A stretch of DNA of 64,000 nt from Diphasiastrum complanatum. Its lineage: Eukaryota; Streptophyta; Lycopodiopsida; Lycopodiales; Lycopodiaceae. Location of the stretch: positions 47,438,633-47,502,632 of the forward strand of contig CM055106.1 of NCBI GenBank assembly GCA_029204225.1. The letters run 5' to 3'. Position 1 is the first letter of the stretch; each line of letters opens with the position of its first letter. The position numbers and the translations under genes were made by a program. Shown in pieces: positions 43,953 through 54,745 of the stretch. The notes beneath the pieces are model-generated. The model searched no databases, was not told where the DNA came from, and was given only the letters and a program-made list of their open reading frames with translations.

Positions 43953-44524
43953 ATGAATTTGAGATCGGGACGATTAATAGCACGAAGGATAGCAAATCAA
44001 GCACCACACCTTCCCAGATTAGCAATTGTGCAACAAGAGGCAGAACCAGAACCAGCACCAATGGATCCAATGGGCCAATCCGTACCTATTGCTCCCTTGC
44101 AAGCAGTTTGGAGAGCACCACGGATGGAAATACCAAAATACGACGGATCATCAGATCCCATCCGATTTCTCTATATCTACAAGCAAGCTTGTGAAATCTA
44201 CGGTGAATGGACACCTACGGAGAAGCTGATGTTGTTCCCCATGTCCTTATTGGCAGTGGCTCAGGATTGGTTTTTAAACTTGTCAGAGGAAGAAAAATCC
44301 ACCTGGGAAGCGGTTAAGGCGGCTCTCATTACGCGCTTTAAACCAAGAAAGTTCTTGGAAGACCCATTTCTCCTGCTGAGTAAAGTCAAGATGGGAAAAC
44401 GAGAAAGGGTCCGGGACTATATTGAGCGGGTCAAATACTTACGATCCGAGTGCAGTGTAGCCCTAACTCCCGGTCACGTGGTGATCATGTGGTTCCTAGA
44501 CGGACTACCAGAAGCACCAGAAAG
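43953..44524 (+). pseudogene. Gypsy-B gag, 3'-truncated
   Basis: ATG at 43,953 starts MNLRSGRLIARRIANQ, the same as Gypsy-A gag, and the Retrotrans_gag domain is open throughout (YDGSSDPIRFLYIYKQ, KVKMGKRERVRDYIERVKYL). Homology with Gypsy-A ends at LDGLPEAPE near 44,520. The last residues of the open frame (to 44,570) are hAT-side DNA. Confidence 0.88.
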
Positions 44525-44680
44525 CTCGGTCATCTTCCAGGTGAGAGGCATTTGGTTTAGGACATTATGAAAAAACGTAACATCGACAGAAAAACAAACT
44601 AGCAAACACTGAAAAGATAAAGAACAATTACAACATTGTACCGCTTACCTCTCTGGCTGCAAGATGGGCAGCTGCAGGAA

Positions 44681-45410
44681 CTATCCAATCCGGTACATGA
44701 GCTCATATACCAGTCCAAGTGTCGACCCCTCGCTATCAACCATGTGGAGCACAATGTATAGTGGTCGAAGCAATCCTGACAATGTCTGTGCATCCCTCCA
44801 GAGCTGGTCTCCCCTCACCGTGGAAGAAAAGTGCTCCCCATCCTCAGTGTGCTGAAACATATTGGCATGCCAAAGATCAGTGGCAACCATCTGTAGAAGC
44901 TGCGCCCTACACCTGATCAGACGGTCGATGACCACCAAGTCGAATGCAAAGCGTGTGGGGGCTGGCTTACGGAGGTCCAGATGGCTGAACACCCGGAACA
45001 TGGCAAGAACACGCCTCTTCCTAGTGACAAAAGTCACCAGGAAGAGGGCCTCACAAACGATGGCTCTAACCCAGGGAAGTGCACCTATGTCCCCCATCAG
45101 AAGGTCTATGTCGTGCGCTGCACAGGGGGTATAAACAATGTGAGGGAACTCGGCCTCTAGCAGTACACCCATCTGAATGCAGTTCGTGGCATTGTCCGTC
45201 ACCACCGTGATGACATGTTGTGCGCCTATGGACAAGATGGAAGACCTGATGACATCAAACATGAACTCTACAGATATGACTCTCCCCCGCTGCTACAATC
45301 CACGGTCCTCAAAAACTGTATGCCCATGCAACTGGAGACCAATATGTTGAGGATCGGCCTCCTCCTGACATCAGTCCAGCCATCGGACATGATGCTGCAA
45401 CCGTAAGTGG
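44681..45410 (-). pseudogene. hAT transposase DUF659 region
   Basis: From 45,395 the minus strand reads GCSIMSDGWTDVRRRPILN, ILVSSCMGIQFLRTVDCSS, then after a stop near 45,265 VITVVTDNATNCIQMGVLL and HIVYTPCAAHDIDLLMGDI. The two blocks correspond to the SDGWTD and TDNxxN/PCAAHxIDL signatures of DUF659 hAT proteins, which hold two of the catalytic acidic residues (Asp in SDGW and TDN). WVRAIVCEALFLVTFVTRKR continues the fold. It ends VYELMYRIG-stop near 44,681, with GAGAGGTAAGC, a splice-donor-like word, following. Confidence 0.85.
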
Positions 45411-45411
45411 C

Positions 45412-46149
45412 CTAGTGGCGACATAGAGTCTCCATCTCTCTAGACATGGACTTGACCCTATCCCTCAACATGTGTGTGCGGACAACCTCTGAACTAGGGA
45501 CTTTCCAGCTAGAGCTGACAGACTGTGCAAGGCGGAAGGCCCTTCTGAAGGGCTCACAGTCGGTGATGGCAAATGGAAGGTTCAGCTCATAAATCAGACT
45601 GGCCACGGCCTGTGTAGCCTCTCTGTCCATGTGCGGCTGATGCACGTCGCGAATGCTCTGCTGCCTAAGAACTCTCCCAGCTGGGCGACGGGTAGCGGAC
45701 CTCCAACATGGTGCAACAAACGTGAGGGGAATGGATGATGACGCGACAGGCTGGGCGCTAGTAGATGCATCGGCTGTAGACATGGAATGGGGAAAGTGGG
45801 ATGCACTGGCAGGGATGGATGGAGCAGCATAAGTGGGGTGCACTGGTGGAGGGGGAACATCTGACATGGGATACAAAAACTGCTGGCTAGGGAGGTCATC
45901 CGGATGGGAAGGGATCTCCTCAACATCCTGGAAGGCATCGCCACTGGCATCCTGGACCTGCTCCTGCTCGGGTTGTGGAGAGTCCATGAGAAAGTCGTAA
46001 ACTGGGGGAGTGCGAGCAACAGTGGGTGGTGGTGGAACCACAATGGCAACTGGCAGACGAGATAGGACGGGATCCACCGGAATGGGTGCAGATGGAGATG
46101 CGTCTAGCGGAACTGTCTGAGGGGGGTGAGAGACAAAGGGATTGGACAC
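45412..46149 (-). pseudogene. hAT transposase linker and start of DUF659
   Basis: A Pro/Ser-rich segment (PVDPVLSRLPVAIVVPPPP) is followed by NLPFAITDCEPFRRAFRLAQS, VPSSEVVRTHMLRDRVKSMSREM, the usual start of the hAT catalytic region. A stop at 45,412 precedes GCSIMSDGW of the next piece, so the two are continuous in the ancestor. Confidence 0.75.
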
Positions 46150-46330
46150 TCTCTCTCCTCGTGCGTGCTAGCCAAGCAGGCAGCAACTCGGGGTCAACCA
46201 CGTAAGGCGCGGTGCAAAACTGGAGAACACCCTCCGAAATGGTGTTCTCCCCCGCCACAAGACGTGGCCCGTAGGTGTCCAGAAGTCGCTGCCTGACAGG
46301 AAACGGACATGCTGGTATAGGGGGCAACAT

Positions 46331-46517
46331 TCAGTGTGCCACCATTTTTGGCGCGTGCGCCGAGTAAGTGGCCTTTAAGGCGAGTGAGGGTGGCACTGAA
46401 CTCAACCAGGCAATATCGACAGCACACGATCTTTGCACCGGACTTGTTGGACTTGTGGGAAACCCGCCTGACAAAGTCCACCTCGCTCCAGAAATCGGCA
46501 AGGTTGGAATGCACCAT
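46331..46517 (-). pseudogene. hAT transposase BED zinc finger
   Basis: An ATG at 46,517 begins MVHSNLADFWSEVDFVRRVS, with KIVCCRYCLVEFSATLTRLKGHLLG as the C-X2-C and H of a BED-type finger. BED fingers bind the transposon ends. A frameshift near 46,330 moves the reading to ACPFPVRQRLLDTYG in another frame. Confidence 0.78.
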
Positions 46518-46809
46518 TTCTGTAGAGGGAACTGGGGAAAAAAGGCAGAGATGATCGTGAGTGCGATAAGAGGTGGAAAGCTGAAAAATCCACAGCAATG
46601 GCCGAAGTAGCAGTAGTAGGGGCGGAAGCGATCTGTGCAACGCAAATACAGTGTGATGCGAGGAGTGCGTGAACAACAGAGAGGGCGCAGACAACAGGAA
46701 GAGGGCGCGGACAGCAGCGCGATGGGCAGGGAGAGAGATGAAGCGAGGGGGGAGATTAGGGTAAAAAAAAAAATTAAAATATTAAATATTAAAAAATAAT
46801 ATATATTGT

Positions 46810-46841
46810 GGTACCGCGGATCAGTATGGATCCGCGGTACC
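46810..46841. repeat. 13-bp perfect palindrome arms near the hAT 5' side
   Basis: GGTACCGCGGATC, six-base spacer AGTATG, then GATCCGCGGTACC. A third, imperfect copy (GGATCTGCGGATCC, TGGTAC) follows at 46,843-46,862. It lies in AT-rich DNA about 290 bp upstream of the BED-finger ATG, so it could be a sub-terminal transposase-binding site of the hAT element (inference). Confidence 0.8.
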
Positions 46842-46862
46842 GGGATCTGCGGATCCTGGTAC

Positions 46863-48440
46863 TGCTGGATCTATGATATATGTATAGAGAGAGAGACACA
46901 TACATATATTTTTCTATCTTTTTCTGAATCTTGACCTTGAAATTCCTACATTCCCAAAACGTTGAGGCATTACCCCCGTGAAATGGAAAGCATTGAGGTA
47001 CAATGTTTTCAAAAAAATTACCCAATTATCTAGAACCCTTTCATATCTATGAAAACAATGAGTTTTTAAGACTTCTAAATCTCACTAGACTTTCTTCATT
47101 TGATTTCAGTGTCAGCCTTCCTAATCATAGACGCTAATGCACAAGTATGCCAAATCTCTCTATCTCTCTCCAACACCTCACTATTTTACCCCCAAAACCT
47201 AAAAATGTAACCCTAGCCTTAAAACAGCCATAACCCTAGATCTGACCTACTATTCAATCCCAAAAAAAGCAATACTTGAAATTTATCACTATTCTGACGA
47301 AATTTCAGATAGCACTTTCTAACAAGATTTCAGATTACTGAAACAGATCACAGATTGCACGTATTCACGATTCTACATAATCTACAGCATTTAAGACTAC
47401 ATTTGCACATTTCGAGAGTTTCTAAAAGTAAGTTTCTACACCTATCAGTAAGTTTCTAAGACAACACACATCCTATCAGCATTTCAGATCATTTTAGCAT
47501 TTCCAAGATCCACAATTGCTAATTGGTGTGGGCCGTGGCATTCCATCAACAATTCAAATGTTTGACCATGTTTTCCCATCCAACAACCTGCACTGCTAGA
47601 AATAGCCAGTTGCACCACTGAGTGGTTACTCCACCTGCCAAAGAGCACCTGTAAACCAACAACTTGCAGACAAGCATCAGCGTTCTGAGAGGAAGATCGG
47701 CGATGTCAGAGGAAGAGCATAATCCTCACTTGCAAACAAAAACACTGCTCTCCAACGAAACCTAAAAACGAAACCTGCTCTCCTAACTTCTAAGCTAAAA
47801 ATGAAACCTGCCCTCAAACAAAAATAAACAAAAATACTGCTCTGCAATCAAAACTGTTCATTTGCAAACAACGAAACCTACTGTCCAAACAACTGAGAAC
47901 GAAACCTGCTCTCCAAAACAGCACTTCATGGGAGCCTGGAGGGAACGAAACTTCAATGAACTCCCCCTCAGTTGAGGTTTCTTAGCATGCACACTCACGT
48001 GTTAGATGTTTGGGCCCGCCCAGTGAGAGCCCATCATGTGGCGTAGCGGCCCGGGCCCTACCAGAATGGACTGGTGCCTGAGAAAAATCCTTGCAAACTT
48101 CGGTGTCTAAGGGGCACCCCAGACGATTTTTCTCGGGCACCTCACACACGGGCACCCCACCCACATGCCCGGGTCCACGCATCTGGCATCCAGGGCCGGC
48201 CCGGGCACATGTGTGCGTCTGGGGCAGTCCTGGGCAGCCACCCCTGGGTCCATGCAAACTGAGCAACGTTTTTCCCGTTATGTTCTTTAGTGATACACTT
48301 GGCTGATTTTGCATTGTTAGCATCTTCTTCTTCTTCCTGATTATTTGAATTTTTGATAAACAAGTTGGCAGGTATGATATCTGCAACTTTTCCTTTGAGT
48401 TCAAGCATTTCTTCCTTGTGTAGTGTTCCATAATAACATA
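46863..48440. other. Intergenic with a GC-rich hairpin segment
   Basis: 46,860-47,950 is AT-rich with no gene visible. 48,010-48,260 is strikingly GC-rich with CCCGGGC, GGGCACCCC and GCCGGCCCGGGC words. It contains an inverted pair TGCCTGAGAAAAATC (48,075-48,089) and GATTTTTCTCGGGCA (48,125-48,139) with one mismatch. Open frames across it on both strands show no family. Confidence 0.5.
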
Positions 48441-49400
48441 TGAGCTATGTCATCTAAGGATCCCAAAATCACAAAGTGGATGACTCTGCCATTCCCATCA
48501 AGAATTGTGAAATGCTATCTATGCTAAATCCACAAATATATCATTATAGATTGGTACAAAGTAACCAAAATTTGTCATGGATTTAGTAGCATTGTCATTC
48601 CTACCAAATATCACATCACTCACCCATTTTTCATATTGAAGACAATCGATGATATTAGCATATCGTGAATTATCTATTGAAAATTGCATAACCTCTTCAT
48701 TGAAAACTTATCTAATATTGATTTCTCAAGTACATAAGAGTTTCATGTCATGATACAAAATCTACACTTGTATGATGTTTACATAGTCGATTTTTTACTG
48801 TATAATCAAATTCTTGTAGTAGTAAAATTCATCTAGCTGATCTTCCAAATAAGTCTAGTTCATTTACCAAGTATTTAATAGAATGGTGGTCCACATAAAA
48901 AGTAAATAGATATCCCAATAAGTAATGTCAAAACGTTTAGATAGAGTAGATCATTCCAAGAGTTTCTGTTTTAGTTGGTGTATAATTTCTCTCCAAATAT
49001 GAGAGTTGCCTCTTTACATCATAAATAGAATAGTTTTTTCTTTCATCCTAATTTGACTTGATATATATTCTATTTCAACAATATAAGAAGATGCATCAAC
49101 ATAAAGATGTAACTTCTTTTTCCAGTCTGGAGATCTTAATGGATGTTGATGAAAATTTGGTTTTCAAAAGCTCAAAAGCTTTTGGACAATCTTCACTCTA
49201 ATTATACTCAATTTTCTTCTCCAACAATTTTGTTAGAGGTGAACCTATAACATCATAGTTGGAAATAAATCTTGTACAACATCTTACATGTCCAAGGAAT
49301 CTTTAAAGCAGCAATAATTTTTCTCTCTCTTGGTCGGCTTCAATTCGCTATTCCAAGATTCAGTCTCCCAATAATAAACCTTTAGTCATACCGAAAAGAT
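48440..49400 (-). pseudogene. Gypsy-4: RT-end and RNase H remnant
   Basis: On the minus strand, with many stops: FGMTKGLLLG and a GIEADQE-like phrase at about 49,390-49,300 (RT), KAFELLKTKFSS at 49,170, then KRQLSYLERNYTPTKTETLGMIY near 49,000, HYLLGYLFTFYVDHHSIKYLVNELDLFGRSAR near 48,900 and LLLQEFDYTVKNRLCKHHTS near 48,770. These are the RNase H blocks of a Ty3/gypsy pol. Integrase is not traceable below 48,700. Confidence 0.72.
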
Positions 49401-49919
49401 AGATCTTTGCAAAACAGGTCGCCCACAGGTTGCAAACAAACTATCAGAGGACCACAGATCTGTTCATAACCCAAGCAGGGCGGACATAGCCAGAAATGAG
49501 CCCACAGGCAGAGTTTACAGTGTATTTGTAGGGCAACGAGGGTAGGAAATCAGTCTGCAGGCAAGCAGAAGGATCCGTGGGCCACAGGTAGAGATGGGCC
49601 GCAGGGGCCGTAGATTGACAGATGGGCTGCAAACAAGAGGCCGCACCCAGAGTAGAAAATCACAGATGTCTGATTTACTAGTACAGAAGTGCGCGTGTTT
49701 CAAGCAGAAACAACAGAGGTACAATGCCTCATAAATCACCGATGGAGGGCCTCAAAAGTGCGATGGACTGCTTCACAAAATCAACAAGTAGTTTTTGCCA
49801 CATAAGTGGGATGGTCAGAGAATTAGAATCTGAAACTTGAACAACTCTATGTCAGTGGTGGACAGGAGAATGGAATTCCAATCTTTTATGTTTATTGGAT
49901 TTGTTTGTTATTTATATTT

Positions 49920-49974
<55 letters not shown>

Positions 49975-50187
49975 AAGAAATAACAAAAACCCTCTACATT
50001 TATTCATAGAAAAAACTAGTAGGTACATTAATGAGAAAGATATATACGCCCCGAAGGGATAGTTTAACCAAATGTAACCTCAAACAAAGAGCGAAGCCTG
50101 CACTAAAAACTAAGATTAATTCAAACCTTGGCATTAAAAATAAAGGTCCAAAAATTATGATGATGTCAGTGGGAGTCTGCCAACTGA
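49401..50187. other. Intergenic, with a long GA microsatellite
   Basis: A pure (GA)n run of about 50 bp lies at 49,922-49,972. 49,400-49,740 contains repeated GGGCCGCAGG and CCACAGG words but no gene. 49,975-50,187 is probably the 3' non-coding end of the adjacent non-LTR element on the minus strand. Confidence 0.5.
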
Positions 50188-50502
50188 CTACATCAGATCA
50201 AAAAAGTGAAGAGGTGGTGAGTCGGCTAATGAAGGGAGGTGAGATGTAGCAGACCCATCCACCATCGCCCGTTGCAGGATAGATAGGGCATGAGCACGTT
50301 GCAGGGCAATGGAAATACGTTGTTTGAAAGAAGCCACGAGAATAGAAGTTGGAATACCTTGACACTCTGTCGCCCGATGGAAAAACATGCGAAGAAATTT
50401 CACATAGCGACGATACAAGATGCCATAAGTCTCAGTTGTCAGGGGAATGAAAGTATCAGTAGGGTGCCTGAGTAGTTTTTTTTCCTTTTCTTGTGCTGTC
50501 AT
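50188..50502 (-). pseudogene. Non-LTR element, terminal C-terminal block
   Basis: The frame (ATG at 50,502) reads HPTDTFIPLTTETYGILYRRYVKFL and FKQRISIALQRAHALSILQRA. The same kind of ending, with PLxTExxG and QRxSxALQRAxA, closes the related elements I know. The 5' neighbour at 50,503 is foreign DNA, so the codons before HPTDTF are not native. Confidence 0.65.
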
Positions 50503-51377
50503 GAAGAAACAAAACGTTTCTAATTACAAAGCTTTGCTAGCTTTCAGCCCTCTTCCTGATGAAGATGTTCGCGAACACGAAAGTCACGAGAAGACACGAA
50601 CACGAAAGATTCGTGAACGAGAATCTTTTGCGGTCGAGTACGAGAAAGTCAAACGACGGAGACGAAACCAACGACGTGACACGAAAAACGTCGCGAAAGA
50701 TTTTTTGCCCTCACGCTCCAAAGAGTACCAGCGAAGATCATGGAAGTACCCAGAAGTACAGATATCTGACCTGATGGCATGACGTCAGCAGATACACTCT
50801 AGGTCGTGGCTAATCTGCCACTCTTGTAATTTTCTGATTAGTTGTAGATGTTTAGTCACTCTAATCTTAAAAGTTACATAGAACGACTATATACTTGCTG
50901 GATGATAGTTGACATAATACATAGAATACACATACAGTGTAGAAGTCTGATGCTACTAAGCAATCAAGACGAAAATACAGACAAGAAGTCCGCCTGCATG
51001 CGAGACGTGTTTTGTGATCAAGATCCATAGAAATCCACAAGTCCGCTAATCAGCGAGACATCCACTCGTGAGAGAACTGTATTTCTCTCACGCCAACACA
51101 CTGCGTGGATCCGCATGCAGTGCTTGAAGAATCAAAGAAAAACAATAGATGATCTTGTAGCCATCGCACACATGTCTTCTTTTATATTGTATGATCTCAA
51201 ATGCAAATGTTTCTGTTGTTATTCGTGTGTCTCATTCTCCCATTCATTTCAATTCTACACATTGGTTGAATTCGTTGAATGTTGTATTAATTTATAAACG
51301 TACATCAGTAATGTCTGACTACATTCTGGAGAACTGTAGGAGTGATTTAGCTGGCAGTGGGGTGGATAGCAAGAGCA
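50503..51377 (+). other. Insert within the non-LTR element
   Basis: About 0.87 kb with no coding family. 50,560-50,700 is dense in ACGAA/TTCGTG words (CGAACACGAAAG, GATTCGTGAACGAG). TATATACTTGC at 50,889 could be a TATA element, and CAGCGAGACATCC at 51,052 resembles the 27,440 region. An LTR in plus orientation is plausible, but no direct repeats were found. Edges are approximate. Confidence 0.4.
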
Positions 51378-51872
51378 TCAATAAGATGACCACAAACGAC
51401 CCAAGGCCAAAGGATGACGTAGCCCCAAGCGAAGACAAAGAGCAATGGTGAAGATGGCCAAAGACAACCGAAAAGAAGAAATAACAGGCTGAGCTGACAA
51501 CCAAGCCCCTGCACCTAGACCCGCACAAAAAAGAAGCCAAATTCGATGCAATGCCGAAGGTGCCTCAAAGAGCATGCTGGAAAGGGTTTGCTTGTGCACG
51601 TGCTCCAAGAGGGTCTCTTGCAGTTGATCTGAACTGAAAGTAAGGAGTTTCTCAAAAGGAGGAAGACAAGCTTGGGCAGAGAGGAGGAGCAGCTCCTGCA
51701 TAGCGACGATGAGGTGTTGAAAAGGTAGAGATTTGCTATCCACATAAGCAATGCAATCCGCCAAGAGAGGGTGATGGCCAGAAAGGAATCGAGAAGACAA
51801 AGCAAGGGTGACAAGAGCCCAGTTCCCAAGAAAAGCTACAGGTGCACAAGAAACCGTAGAGAGAAGACCCAC
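51378..51872 (-). pseudogene. Non-LTR element, post-RT region
   Basis: LLSTVSCAPVAFLGNWALV, LSSRFLSGHHPLL, then LGAGAWLSAQPVISSFRLSLAIF and CLRLGLRHPLALG. This LGAGAWL/LRLGLP-type block follows the RT in the related elements and leads to a Cys/His endonuclease-like end, which is missing here because of the insert. Confidence 0.65.
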
Positions 51873-51981
51873 ACCTCCACAAGAAATAAGTTACCGAGTC
51901 TAGTTCCGAGCTAAAAGGATCTTCACACCATCCAAAGAACTAGGGCTCAAAAGGTGGCCAAAAACATCCATAATAGAGTTG

Positions 51982-53144
51982 TCAAAGGAAGAGAGAAAAT
52001 GCAGAAAGTCCTGAGTAGGGGGGTAAAGTCCGTAGTAGATAAGAAGGACGTTGGATAAAGCAAGACGTCAAAATGTCAAACGCGACCTGAGTGTCGCCCA
52101 ACCATGGAAGTAGAACTGAATGAGCAATATCCTCCTTGAGAGTCCCACCAAGAAAAGGAGAGCTGAAGAAAGCAGAACCAAAAGCAATACCCAGAATGCA
52201 AACGCCATCTGAAGGAGCAAGGAAGCTTTCTGGAGGAAGACCTACTGGAGACCACACTGAACACTTGCGAGGTTGAATAGACAAACCAAGAGAAGCCAAC
52301 TGCTTAGATAAATGATGAAAGGCGTGGAGTACCGTAGGAGCAGGACCAATAATATGAGTGTCACCAACAACCAAGGAAATAAGCAGGAGGGAAAGGCCTC
52401 TGCTGAAGCTTGAAGGGCACGGAAATGAGCCAAAACAAAAAAAGGACCACCCAAAAGATCACCTTGACGAGTACTTGATGTGATGTAAAAGAGAGGAGTC
52501 TCAGTAGCATAGAACAACCACACAAATGGGATAAGCTGAGCCAACTCACCACCAGCCGGATCGCAGCTCTAGAAATAGAGTTGAAAGCATTGGAAATATC
52601 CACTTGGAGTACAACCTAATCATGATGGAGATCAAGAGTGGCACACAGACCATGAATGATAGCTTCACAACCGCCAAGAGTAGAGACGCCAACTGATGAG
52701 GGGAGAGAAAACAGATGAAAATCTATTGAAACTGAAAACAGATAGAGCGACTTACAAGACGGAGGAGGACTTCGCCAACAACGATAGAACAGACGCCACC
52801 CAAGGCTTTGTCATGGTGATCAAACGAGACACAGATATAAGACGTGCAACAGAAGAAGGAATGTAACCAGAGGCGATAAAAGAGCAGACCTGAAAGAGTT
52901 GAACAAAGCCACTAGCAGATTCTTCAGGCGGAAAGCAATCGTGAAGGTGTTCATAGACCAAACGGGAGGGACCACCAACAACAAGACGAAGACTACGATG
53001 GAAGGCACGAGAGAAAGAATTACGATCAAGCACCAAGTCAACATCATGCACAAAGGCCTCCACAAACAAGGGAAGAACTCCTTGAGAAGCATGATGAAGA
53101 TCTTGGAGAGCAGCAACAGTATCAGCAACAGAGGGAGCAGGCAT
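51982..53144 (-). pseudogene. Non-LTR reverse transcriptase
   Basis: Fragments in order: GPSRLVYEHLHDCFPPEESASGF (53,144-52,752, before the fingers), LISVSRLITMTKPW, MDISNAFNSISRAAIRLVVSWL (52,603) with the first catalytic Asp (DISNAFN), DLLGGPFFVLAHFRALQ (52,450), and VVGDTHIIGPAPTVLHAF (52,374). The last corresponds to the catalytic Asp pair, but only one Asp remains, the first being replaced by Gly. At least four frame changes separate the pieces. Inactive. Confidence 0.75.
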
Positions 53145-53178
53145 GAGAGGAGCTAAAGCTCGAGCCGCACGAGAATAC

Positions 53179-53951
53179 TCACCGACTTGCCCGAGATGTA
53201 AGGTGCGACGAAGGAGGTCGTGGAGAGGTGGGACACCTGGAGGCTGAGAGTCCTATGAGTTGCGAGTTGCAAGTGTCACAACAAGCAAAGTGCTCATCAT
53301 GAAACGTTTTCCAGTCTCCTGATAGAAAGCAACAAAGGCGTGCATGAGTGTCTCTATGACTAGCATCCCCACCCCTCGGAGGGAGGACTAGACACCAAAG
53401 GAGAAAAAGAAGAAACAGATTCCAAGCCGCAATGTCAAAGAGGTCAATAGCCAAGCGATCAAGAGGAGGACACATAGCAAGTTGAGTTTCACGACAGAGA
53501 GCGAGAGGAATATGAAAATAGAGCCTTGGATGAGGGAAGCCCAAGTGAAAAGTGTCAAGGACATCAAGGGAAGAAATCCAAGACTAAGTTGAAGTAGAGG
53601 GCGAATGAGGTGCTAAGAGAGGAGGGCAATCTTGAGACGATTGAAGCGTGCAGGACAAGAATGTTGGTGATGGGCAAGACCTCCTCTAGGAGAGAAAAAA
53701 CGACCACAAGCATGGCAAGGAACTCGTTCATGGGGTTGAGAAGACAATGCAACAAGGGTCGAAGGAGGCTCACAACCAAGCGAGGGGGGCAGCAGTGCCA
53801 AGGGAATGATAGAGGGTGTTGAGGCGAGCGTGGAACCATCAACAAAACACATAGCCTGACGCGAATGGGAAGGGGAGTCTGGAGGAGGAGTGATAGAGGA
53901 ATCAGGCTGTTTGTTACCGAGAGAACAAATGTGAGAGATTTTTGAAGCCAT
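53179..53951 (-). pseudogene. Non-LTR element N-terminal part with zinc finger
   Basis: ATG at 53,951 (MASKISHICSLGNK) leads in one frame to RVPCHACGRFFSPRGGLAHHQHSCPARF, a C-X2-C-X12-H-X4-C finger, ending at a stop at 53,613. A second frame from 53,544 to 53,179 has LWCLVLPPRGGDASHRDTHARLCCFLSGDWKTF, the conserved block that precedes the RT. The finger could bind the target DNA or the element RNA. Confidence 0.7.
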
Positions 53952-54078
53952 AAAAACAATTGTATAAAGGGGTCCCTATGATGGACCACCTCACCAACTG
54001 AATTGAGATCTTTTTTTTATTTTTTTATTTTACTTCACACAGAATGTCATTTTCCTTGATGGATCTGTCGGCCATTGT

Positions 54079-54733
54079 TGTGAAAATTGTCAACATTTCC
54101 TAGCTAGTTTGAGGCCTAAATTGGCTAAAATTGTAAATAGTTTTGGTTCTGGAGTTTCACACGTGTGAACCAGGCCACAATGTTTTTATTTACTGTATTT
54201 TTTCAGTATGATGAAGTGTCAAACTTCATACCCTTCAAAATGAGACCATTTTGATGTATTTTGGTCATATAAGCCATTTTTAGCTATTTTTCCTATATAG
54301 GGAATATCTAGGGTCAAGTACCTTCTAGAGAGAGGAGAGAGAGTCATCTTCCTCATCCATAAATAGTAGGGAAGTCGTGGAAAACAGGTTGGAGAAACCT
54401 TTTGTATGCTTCATTGAGATCAATAGATCATTGTCATTGTTTCTTCCTCCATTGAGAGCATTGTTGTGTGTATTGTCTTCAAGCTATTGTGTATGATCTT
54501 AGGTGCTTTCCAAAAGTGGTAGGCTGATGTATTATGGACTGTATAATGCTATTTTGGGCCGCACTTGATGTTTATGGAAGTTTCCATTTGTGATAAATGC
54601 TTTTTGATCAAGTTCTTTGCATTCTAGGTAGCATAGAATGTGTTGCCAATTCCTAGCTTATGTAGTTTGGAGTGCAAGCATTCAAGCCAATGATCTTGGA
54701 GTTTAGATCCACTTAGGATCTGTATTTTTCACA
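54079..54733 (+). repeat. Copia-5 5' LTR
   Basis: 655 bp, TG to CA. It contains the perfect 14-bp palindrome TTCACACGTGTGAA (54,156-54,169), with a CACGTG G-box core. TATATAGGG at 54,293 and CATAAATAGTAG at about 54,357 are two candidate TATA elements; the latter, with the downstream GTTTGTATGC-type region, is the better spaced. It would drive transcription of the element RNA. Confidence 0.95.
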
Positions 54734-54745
54734 TGGTATCAGAGC
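54734..54745 (+). promoter_or_regulatory. Copia-5 primer-binding site (tRNA-iMet type)
   Basis: TGGTATCAGAGC directly follows the CACA end of the 5' LTR. This is the standard plant primer site complementary to initiator methionine tRNA. Confidence 0.95.

Larger units (their letters stand above)
44525..46845 (-). mobile_element. hAT-superfamily DNA transposon, decayed and C-terminally truncated
   Basis: Read on the minus strand: BED zinc finger, Pro/Ser-rich linker, DUF659 domain. This is the architecture of plant hAT transposases, but the C-terminal hAT dimerisation domain is absent before the junction with Gypsy-B at about 44,525. Several stops and frameshifts break the frame. Terminal inverted repeats and 8-bp target duplications could not be identified. 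A strong GC-rich palindrome lies just upstream of the coding part. Confidence 0.8.
50188..53951 (-). mobile_element. Non-LTR (LINE-type) retrotransposon with N-terminal zinc finger, broken
   Basis: On the minus strand: an ATG at 53,951, a CHACGRFFSPRGGLAHHQHSC zinc finger, a LPPRGG/HRDTHARL block, a reverse transcriptase spread over several frames (53,144-51,982), a C-terminal LGAGAWLSA region (51,872-51,378) and a final QRISIALQRAHAL block (50,502-50,188). There is no LTR, integrase or gag. The zinc finger plus single-ORF RT with a long C-terminus recalls elements of the R2/NeSL-like grade more than the plant L1 or RTE lineages (inference from memory of family sequence, not a search). An insert of roughly 0.85 kb splits the C-terminal part. 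Confidence 0.7.

Noticed and set aside
48074..48431. Overlapping open frames on both strands of the GC-rich segment
   Set aside because: The GC-rich composition lowers stop frequency. No domain and no start context.
51115..51297. Short Cys-rich frame in the non-LTR insert
   Set aside because: 60 codons, no family, AT-rich surroundings. Likely chance.
54010..54073. Tiny ATG-led frame (MADRSIKEND) on the minus strand at the Copia-5 insertion site
   Set aside because: Only 16 codons, bounded by A-rich DNA, with no homology or conserved context.
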